This document shows positions 1-5,072 of a DNA stretch of 5,072 nt, one piece after another. Each line of letters starts with the position of its first letter. Position 1 is the stretch's first letter. This DNA comes from Lysobacteraceae bacterium (GTDB lineage Bacteria; Pseudomonadota; Gammaproteobacteria; Xanthomonadales; Xanthomonadaceae), in the NCBI GenBank assembly GCA_028293685.1, contig JAQGOI010000026.1:1-5072 (forward strand). The letters run 5' to 3'. The translations under genes and the position numbers were made by a program. The notes under the pieces were generated by a model. The model did no database searches. It was not told where the DNA came from and saw nothing but the letters and a program-made list of their open reading frames with translations.

Positions 1-910
1 CCACGAGCGCTTGCACATCCTGCATGGCGACCTGCATGCCAATGCATTGGTTGCAGCGCTGCGTTGCGTGTTCTGGTTCAACCCGCTCATGCACGTTGCC
101 GCGCGCCACTTCCGTCACGATCAGGAACTGGCTTGCGACCTGCGGGTGTTGGTTCGCCATCCACGTTCGCGCCGGGCCTATGGCGAGGCCATGTTCAAGG
201 CGCAACTCACGCCATTCCGGTTGCCACTGGGCTGCCACTGGGGCGGCCATCCGCTCAAGGAGAGAATCACCATGCTCGCAAAACCCGTTCCCACGCGTTT
301 CTGCCGGCTTGCCGGCACTGCATTGGTCATCGCATTGACGCTTGGTGCCGGGCTGACGGCCTGGGCGGCACAACCTGCGGGAAACCTCGCAAGCAAGACG
401 GTATCGGTCGACATCACCAACGCGTCGCTCATGGATGCGGCGACGGCAGTCGCTGGAAAAGCAGGACTGCGGCTCGGGAATCCGGAAGTGCTGAAATCCA
501 GTCAGCGCTTCACGCTGCAGCTTGTCAACGAACCGCTCGACCCGGTGTTGTCATCACTGGGAGGAGCGGTCGGACGGGTGCCCCAGGTCGCCAATGGCGA
601 GCTCCGGTTCGAGAAGCCGGTTCCACAAGTGGTCGCCAATGCACAGATGCCTCCGCCGGCATACCCGGAACAGGCGCGCAAGCAGGGTCTGGATAGCCAT
701 GTCGTGCTGCGGATTGACGTCGGGGCCGACGGCAGGCCATCGCATGTCGAGATTGCCAGCGCCAATCCCGCAGGCGTGTTCGAGCAGGTTTCGGTCGATG
801 CCGCGAAGCGCTGGACGTTCGCGCCGAAGGTCGAACATGGGCAGGCAGTGGCGTATCGCGTCATGGTCCCGGTGACGTTCGTCGCGGGCGCAGCGAAGGG
901 TCATCTGTAG
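1..910 (+). CDS. BlaR1-like M56 zinc metallopeptidase with STN-like and TonB C-terminal domains (5' truncated)
   Basis: Inner-membrane antirepressor-type metallopeptidase, C-terminal 302 residues; the first full codon is at base 2. Seen: the first five residues are HERLH, the HExxH zinc motif, so the reading frame clearly enters from outside the window and no internal start should be used. The M56 signature continues with WFNPL (residues 25-29) and DQELACD (40-46), whose Glu is the likely third zinc ligand. A hydrophobic membrane segment spans about 102-123. An STN-like stretch (about 133-204) follows, then a TonB C-terminal domain (about 217-294) with PPPAYPEQAR and RWTFAP. The family (BlaR1/MecR1) senses a periplasmic signal and cleaves a BlaI/MecI-type repressor in the cytoplasm; here the usual penicillin-binding sensor is replaced by STN plus TonB. 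A BlaI-type regulator would be expected just upstream, outside the window (inference). The signal sensed is unknown. Family assignment is strong. Confidence 0.88.
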   Translation, partial: HERLHILHGDLHANALVAALRCVFWFNPLMHVAARHFRHDQELACDLRVLVRHPRSRRAYGEAMFKAQLTPFRLPLGCHWGGHPLKERITMLAKPVPTRFCRLAGTALVIALTLGAGLTAWAAQPAGNLASKTVSVDITNASLMDAATAVAGKAGLRLGNPEVLKSSQRFTLQLVNEPLDPVLSSLGGAVGRVPQVANGELRFEKPVPQVVANAQMPPPAYPEQARKQGLDSHVVLRIDVGADGRPSHVEIASANPAGVFEQVSVDAAKRWTFAPKVEHGQAVAYRVMVPVTFVAGAAKGHL

Positions 911-1061
911 CGGTCGCGTCAAGTTCGCGGCGCACTGACGCTCGGGACGGGATGCAACGCGTCACTGATTTGCCAAGGTTCCCCTCGGCCGGAAACCCAA
1001 CGGTCGTATCGATGCGAGCGCTGCGCAAGGTTTCATCCGGATGCGTCCTGCAGCCTGCACG

Positions 1062-1811
1062 CTATGCGAACAAGAGCTTTGACCCGGCCACCAGCAACAC
1101 CAGCGATAACGCGTAACGCAATTGTCTGACGGGTAACCAGCGCAGGCCTGCCTGGCTGCCGATCAACGCGCCGACTGCAACAACCCCCAACCACAGCGGT
1201 AGCAACGTCGGCAGGGTGCCGGTCGCGTGCAGCAATCCCGCCAGTCCGGTCAGCGAGTTGATCCAGACGAACGCGACCGAGGTCCCGCTCGCGTCGCGGG
1301 TCGGCATCCAGCGCGCAAACAGCAACACCGGTGTCAGGAAAATCGCGCCGCCGGTTCCGGTGAGTCCGGACAGCACGCCGATGGCCGCGCCCACGAGCAA
1401 GGCCGGCAGCCACGGCACGACGCGCCCGGCGACCTGCATGTCGGCCTGCTCGGCGCGCGCTGCGCTGCGAAAGATCCCGGCTGCCGCCACCAACAGCACA
1501 ATGCCCAGCAGCACTGCGTAGTGCGCCTTGGGTAATGTGACCTGCGCTGAAAGAAACGCAGCCGGAGCCGACGCCAGCACGAAGGGCAGCACGTTGCGCC
1601 AGTGCACATGGCCGCCACGCCACCAGCGAAATAGCCCGATGCCGCCGACCAGCAGGTTCAGGGCCAATGCCGTCGGCCGGATGGTCTCGGGTGCCAGCCC
1701 CAGCAGTGCCATCGCGGCGATGTAGCCGCTCGCGCCGGCATGGCCGACCGACGAATACAGCACCGCGACAAGAAAAAACGCCACGCCCAGCAGGATGTCG
1801 CTCGTGCTCAT
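1062..1811 (-). CDS. TauE/SafE family sulfite/sulfonate-type permease
   Basis: Integral inner-membrane protein of 249 residues, typical for the TauE/SafE (formerly DUF81) family, which moves sulfite, sulfoacetate or related organosulfur anions. About eight hydrophobic helices are visible (roughly 5-20, 28-41, 46-62, 75-91, 97-114, 132-163, 177-196, 205-247). The family's internal duplication shows as two glycine-rich motifs: SSVGHAGASGYIAAMALLG near residues 20-38 and SGLTGTGGAIFLTPVLL near 148-164. It starts with ATG at 1811 and has only a weak ribosome-binding site. It lies 64 bp downstream of the persulfide dioxygenase-like gene on the same strand, so co-transcription is likely. That partner favours a role in removing sulfite, the product of persulfide oxidation, but the substrate is inferred, not seen. 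The next gene beyond its 3' end (the M56 peptidase) is convergent. Confidence 0.9.
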   Translation of the reverse strand: MSTSDILLGVAFFLVAVLYSSVGHAGASGYIAAMALLGLAPETIRPTALALNLLVGGIGLFRWWRGGHVHWRNVLPFVLASAPAAFLSAQVTLPKAHYAVLLGIVLLVAAAGIFRSAARAEQADMQVAGRVVPWLPALLVGAAIGVLSGLTGTGGAIFLTPVLLFARWMPTRDASGTSVAFVWINSLTGLAGLLHATGTLPTLLPLWLGVVAVGALIGSQAGLRWLPVRQLRYALSLVLLVAGSKLLFA

Positions 1812-1875
1812 GCCGTCGAACCCGGTGGAAAGCGTTCGCGATTGTGCAGCGCAGGAGCGCCTGCGTCTGCAGCCT

Positions 1876-2769
1876 TCAAAGCGCCGGCTTGTGCTCGACC
1901 CCGTCGGCGGGCGCGACGAGGTGTGCCGGCGTCTGGACGTAGATGTGTCCGTTGACGGCCGGAGGCAGGGTTCCGCCGCGGATGTTCACTTGCAGGGATG
2001 GATACAGCAGCACCGGTGTCTTGAGCGTTGCATCGCGCGCAGTGCGCGCCGCGGAGAATTCCGCCAAGGTGGTGACGCCGCGTAACATGCGGTTGTCCTG
2101 CCTGGATTCCGCGACGCTGATGCCGGCGAGCGGTGCGCGTCCGGCCGGTGGATAGTCATGGCACAACCACAGCATCGTGTCGTCAGGCAGTGCGTGCAGG
2201 GACCGGATCGAGGCGTACAGCTGCTCGACGTTCCCGCCGGGAAAATCGCAGCGCGCCGTGCCCACGTCCGGCGCAAACAACGTATCCCCGATGAAGACGT
2301 GGTTGTCGATGCGATAGCTGATGCCGTCAGCGGTGTGCCCCGGGGTTGCCATCACTGAAATGCGCAACGCGCCGGCCTGGATGACGTCGCCGTCGTCCAG
2401 CAGGCGGTCGAATGCCTCGACCAGCGATGGATCGTCCCCGGATAGCAGGAACACATCGGCGAAATGCGCCTGCACAGAACGAATGCCGCGACCTATCGCC
2501 AATTGCGCGGAGGTCTGCGTGCGCACGAATGCGCCGGCCGACAGGTGGTCTGCGTGCGCATGGGTTTCCAGGATGTAGTGAACCTTCAGGCCATGGGAGC
2601 GCACATGCTCGAGCAGCGCTCCCACGCTGTCGGTCTTCACGCGACCCGAAGCCGCCTCGTAGTCCAGCACGGGATCGATCACAACGGCATCGCGGGAGTT
2701 GTCGACTACGTAGCTCCACGTGCCGGTTGCGGCATGGAAGAACGGCTGGACGGACAAGTGGTCGGACAT
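1876..2769 (-). CDS. Metallo-beta-lactamase-fold protein, probable persulfide dioxygenase (ETHE1/Blh-like)
   Basis: Cytoplasmic protein of 297 residues. ETHE1-type persulfide dioxygenases use one non-haem iron to oxidise glutathione persulfide to sulfite and glutathione. Seen: the motif HAHADH (residues 70-75 region, H70, H72, D74, H75), H145 in ATPGHTADG, D162 in FIGDTLF, and H204 in CHDYPP, a full metallo-beta-lactamase ligand set. The segment GTARCDFPGG (170-179) matches the glutathione-facing loop of this subgroup and argues against glyoxalase II or a true beta-lactamase. A C-terminal extension (about 210-297) is typical of longer bacterial homologues. The start at 2769 is chosen because MSDHLSVQPFF begins at the family's usual N terminus and a GGGGGA Shine-Dalgarno sits 6 bases upstream; an in-frame ATG at 2829 would add 20 unlikely, basic residues. 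There is no N-terminal rhodanese-like or DUF442 domain as in Xylella/Agrobacterium Blh. It is first in an apparent operon with the TauE/SafE gene. Fold is certain; the exact substrate is inferred. Confidence 0.9.
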   Translation of the reverse strand: MSDHLSVQPFFHAATGTWSYVVDNSRDAVVIDPVLDYEAASGRVKTDSVGALLEHVRSHGLKVHYILETHAHADHLSAGAFVRTQTSAQLAIGRGIRSVQAHFADVFLLSGDDPSLVEAFDRLLDDGDVIQAGALRISVMATPGHTADGISYRIDNHVFIGDTLFAPDVGTARCDFPGGNVEQLYASIRSLHALPDDTMLWLCHDYPPAGRAPLAGISVAESRQDNRMLRGVTTLAEFSAARTARDATLKTPVLLYPSLQVNIRGGTLPPAVNGHIYVQTPAHLVAPADGVEHKPAL

Positions 2770-2775
2770 CGGAAT

Positions 2776-2781
2776 TCCCCC
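2776..2781 (-). promoter_or_regulatory. Ribosome-binding site of the persulfide dioxygenase-like gene
   Basis: On the minus strand GGGGGA lies 6 bases before the ATG at 2769. It decides between this start and the in-frame ATGs at 2787 and 2829, neither of which fits the family N terminus as well. Confidence 0.6.
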
Positions 2782-2857
2782 AGCCATGGCGCTCGGCACG
2801 ATGATGCGCTGCCTGCTTCGGGTGCGCAAAAGCGTCCCGGGCGCAGGACGAGCCTTC

Positions 2858-2906
2858 GGTAGATGGTTGCGGAACGTAGCTCATCCGTGCCGACATACCG
2901 TCTACC
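2858..2906. repeat. Imperfect inverted repeat in the divergent persulfide dioxygenase/trxC control region
   Basis: GGTAGATGGT (2858-2867) and ACCGTCTACC (2897-2906) are inverted copies matching at 9 of 10 positions, separated by 29 bases. In a plus-strand transcript the single mismatch would be a G-U pair, so a 10-bp RNA stem is possible. Arm centres are about 39 bp apart, close to four helical turns, which would suit a looping or two-site operator. The repeat lies between divergent genes, 89 bp from the dioxygenase start and 70 bp from the trxC start. No known operator is recognised, and the function is unknown. Confidence 0.45.
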
Positions 2907-2975
2907 ACACACTCACGATGCACCTGGTCGCATGATGTCCGGCAACCGTCAGCCATGCGTGTCCGGACGCCTGTC

Positions 2976-3416
2976 ATGAGCGAATTACTGCTGATCGCGT
3001 GCCCGCACTGCCACGCGCTCAACCGCGTCCCACTGGCGCGACTGGGTGAGGCGCCGGTCTGCGGCAAATGTCATCGCCCGCTGTTCGATGCGCATCCGTT
3101 GTCGCTGGATGGTGCGCATTTCGATATTCACTTCAGCCGCAGCACGTTGCCGTTGCTGGTCGATTTCTGGGCGCCATGGTGCGGCCCATGCAAAGTCATG
3201 GCGCCTGAATTTGAACGCGCCGCGGCGCAGCTGGAGCCACTGGCGCGCTTGGCGAAAGTGGACACCGAAGCCGAGCCGGCACTGGGCCAGCGCTTCGCGA
3301 TACGCAGCATCCCCACGCTCGCTCTGTTTGTCTCCGGACGGGAAGTCGCCAGGCAGTCCGGCGCAATGTCGGCTGCGGACATCGTCAGATGGACCCGGCA
3401 GCATCTCCCGGGATAG
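2976..3416 (+). CDS. trxC: Thioredoxin 2 (TrxC), zinc-ribbon thioredoxin
   Basis: Cytoplasmic thiol-disulfide oxidoreductase of 146 residues (Escherichia coli TrxC is 139). Seen: an N-terminal zinc ribbon with CPHC (C9, C12) and CGKC (C29, C32), then a thioredoxin fold with the active site FWAPWCGPCK (C69, C72) and the cis-proline motif IRSIPT (P113). The ribbon plus WCGPC distinguishes TrxC from TrxA. The start at 2976 is preferred because MSELLLIACPHC places the first zinc cysteine near the N terminus as in homologues; an in-frame ATG at 2955 would add seven residues, and neither start has a clear Shine-Dalgarno. TrxC is reduced by thioredoxin reductase and donates electrons to disulfides, and in E. 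coli it belongs to the OxyR response. It is divergent from the persulfide dioxygenase-like gene, which suggests a role in persulfide or oxidative thiol stress (inference). It is convergent with the nuclease gene, with 16 bp between stops. Confidence 0.94.
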   Translation: MSELLLIACPHCHALNRVPLARLGEAPVCGKCHRPLFDAHPLSLDGAHFDIHFSRSTLPLLVDFWAPWCGPCKVMAPEFERAAAQLEPLARLAKVDTEAEPALGQRFAIRSIPTLALFVSGREVARQSGAMSAADIVRWTRQHLPG

Positions 3417-3432
3417 GAAACGTGCCCGGCGG

Positions 3433-4266
3433 TCAGTGCGCGAGTGCACTGTCCAGCAGCTTGGCCAGCCGATAGCCCGCCTGACGGATCCGCAACTCCG
3501 CCAACGGACGTTGCACGTCGAGGTAGCGCCGATCCAGTGTGTGTCCTTGCGGGTAGAGCGCGCGAGCATCGACCAGGCGACAGGATTCGCCGGCCCAGAC
3601 CGCCGGGCTCGTGCCTGCAACGCCCACGGGAGGCCACGGCGCGGCGTCGAGCCGGTTGGAGTAAGCGATGGCACCCATTCCGATCGAAGCCAGTACGTCG
3701 TAATCCCAGACAGCGTGGAGGTTGGTGCCTGCTACGCCCTCGTCGTACCCATTACGTCCGTACCGTTGCCCAGGAAGATCCGTGCGCAGGCTGACCTGGA
3801 AGCGGTTGCCACCCTTGTCGCCATGGCCGCCGGCATGCAGGGGCTGATGGGCGTCGGCGACCAGATGCACCAGGAACTTCAATGCATCCCGGCGGGCTTC
3901 GCGCGTCTGGTTACGGTCCGCGAGGATCGCGCGTTGGGCAACGATCGCGCCGATGACGCACTGGCCATCCGGACAGTCCCGTTGCGGCTCGTAACGGCAA
4001 TCCGCGGCGGCGATGTTCACGAAATGCCAGCGCGACGTCGCCTTGAAACGCGCGGGGTCGGTGTAGCGAAGGTCGTCGGCCCAGTCCGCGACGCCGGCCA
4101 GGGTCGGCTCCGGTTCTCCCGCCAGCAGGGCGGCGATGGTTCGTTGTGTCGCGGGACGTACGTGCCGTCCGGCCAGCTCCCCGACCAGACGATGGCCCAG
4201 TGCGCTCCAGGCCATTGCCACGGGGCTCAGGACCAGCAGGACGAGCAGTGCAGCGATCCGTCGCAT
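3433..4266 (-). CDS. Secreted S1/P1-type nuclease
   Basis: Zinc-dependent nuclease of 277 residues that in this family cleaves single-stranded DNA and RNA and acts as a 3'-nucleotidase. Seen: a signal peptide (residues 1-19) with a cleavage site AMA before W20, so the mature protein would begin with the Trp whose N terminus ligates zinc. The other metal ligands are all present: H25 in WSALGH, D64 in DWADD, H81 in WHFVN, H134, D138 and H144 in HLVADAHQPLH, and H184 and D188 in LHAVWD. The family's GGN motif is at 152-154. Mature length of about 258 is close to the roughly 270 of fungal P1. Cysteines 90, 98, 103 and 229 could form disulfides, consistent with periplasmic or extracellular location. 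The start at 4266 is set by the signal peptide; no Shine-Dalgarno is evident. It is divergent from gap over 75 bp. A role in nucleic-acid or phosphate scavenging is inferred. Confidence 0.94.
   Translation of the reverse strand: MRRIAALLVLLVLSPVAMAWSALGHRLVGELAGRHVRPATQRTIAALLAGEPEPTLAGVADWADDLRYTDPARFKATSRWHFVNIAAADCRYEPQRDCPDGQCVIGAIVAQRAILADRNQTREARRDALKFLVHLVADAHQPLHAGGHGDKGGNRFQVSLRTDLPGQRYGRNGYDEGVAGTNLHAVWDYDVLASIGMGAIAYSNRLDAAPWPPVGVAGTSPAVWAGESCRLVDARALYPQGHTLDRRYLDVQRPLAELRIRQAGYRLAKLLDSALAH
3434..3451. other. Short palindromic hairpin at the trxC/nuclease 3' ends
   Basis: CAGTGC (3434-3439) and GCACTG (3446-3451) are perfect inverted 6-mers with a 6-base loop. They overlap the nuclease stop codon and begin 17 bases past the trxC stop. 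The position suits a shared convergent terminator, but there is no T-tract on either side, so intrinsic termination is doubtful; it may simply be coding sequence of the nuclease C terminus. Confidence 0.25.
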
Positions 4267-4288
4267 GTCAGGGGTGGGCCGTCATCAA

Positions 4289-5072
<784 letters not shown>

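Noticed and set aside
911..1061. Possible terminators between the convergent peptidase and TauE/SafE genes: GCGTCA/TGACGC (916-921, 936-941), GGTTCC/GGAAACC (977-982, 991-997), and the palindrome CATCCGGATG (1034-1043).
   Set aside because: Stems are short or bulged, loops are long or absent, and none has a T-tract on either strand; such matches are expected by chance in GC-rich DNA. No gene is seen here.
2770..2829. Upstream start for the dioxygenase at 2829, adding 20 residues.
   Set aside because: The extra segment is basic, not a signal peptide or known domain, and the internal ATG at 2769 has the better ribosome-binding site and family N terminus.
2876..2891. Sigma-54-like GGCACG on the minus strand upstream of the dioxygenase, of interest because some persulfide dioxygenase operons are sigma-54/FisR controlled.
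   Set aside because: The spacing to the downstream GC is 9, not the required 10, and the TTGC part is missing.
2936..2968. Direct repeat TGTCCGG (2936-2942, 2960-2966), the second inside the palindrome GTCCGGAC.
   Set aside because: Only seven GC-rich bases long and the second copy lies next to the start of trxC; not distinguishable from chance.
2327..3067. Long minus-strand open frame of 246 codons, and other long overlapping frames such as 3046-4299 plus and 1033-1623 minus.
   Set aside because: These are out-of-frame readings of recognisable genes in high-GC DNA; their translations are arginine/alanine-rich with no family motifs.

Overview
The window is GC-rich (roughly 60-65% by eye) and densely packed. 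It looks like chromosomal DNA of a gammaproteobacterium, most probably from the Xanthomonadaceae/Lysobacter/Rhodanobacter group (order Lysobacterales). That placement rests on the M56 peptidase fused to a TonB C-terminal domain, the TrxC-type thioredoxin and the proteobacterial type I GAPDH. It is inference from gene content, not a sequence search.

Layout. (1) 1-910, plus strand: the 3' part of a BlaR1-like M56 membrane metallopeptidase. The window opens exactly on its HExxH zinc motif; a membrane segment, an STN-like domain and a TonB C-terminal domain follow. (2) 911-1061: a 151-bp convergent gap with no gene and no convincing terminator. (3) 1062-2769, minus strand: a probable two-gene operon, a persulfide dioxygenase-like metallo-beta-lactamase-fold protein followed 64 bp later by a TauE/SafE sulfur-anion permease. 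(4) 2770-2975: a 206-bp divergent control region carrying an imperfect 10-bp inverted repeat. (5) 2976-3416, plus strand: trxC, thioredoxin 2 with an N-terminal zinc ribbon. (6) 3433-4266, minus strand: a secreted S1/P1-type nuclease, convergent with trxC. (7) 4267-4341: a 75-bp divergent promoter region with an AT-rich palindrome over the likely -10 box. (8) 4342 to the right edge, plus strand: gap, type I glyceraldehyde-3-phosphate dehydrogenase, cut off after about 243 residues.

How the genes fit together. The middle block can be read as a small sulfide/persulfide-handling module: the dioxygenase would oxidise glutathione persulfide to sulfite, the TauE/SafE protein could export sulfite or a related anion, and the divergent thioredoxin could reduce persulfidated or oxidised thiols. 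This is inference from family functions and adjacency. The nuclease (probably phosphate or nucleotide scavenging) and gap (glycolysis) have no evident functional link to it beyond position. I found no RNA gene, CRISPR array, insertion sequence or other mobile element, and no sequence that demands a new biological system. The most interesting unexplained signals are the two intergenic dyads and the domain architecture of the left-edge peptidase.
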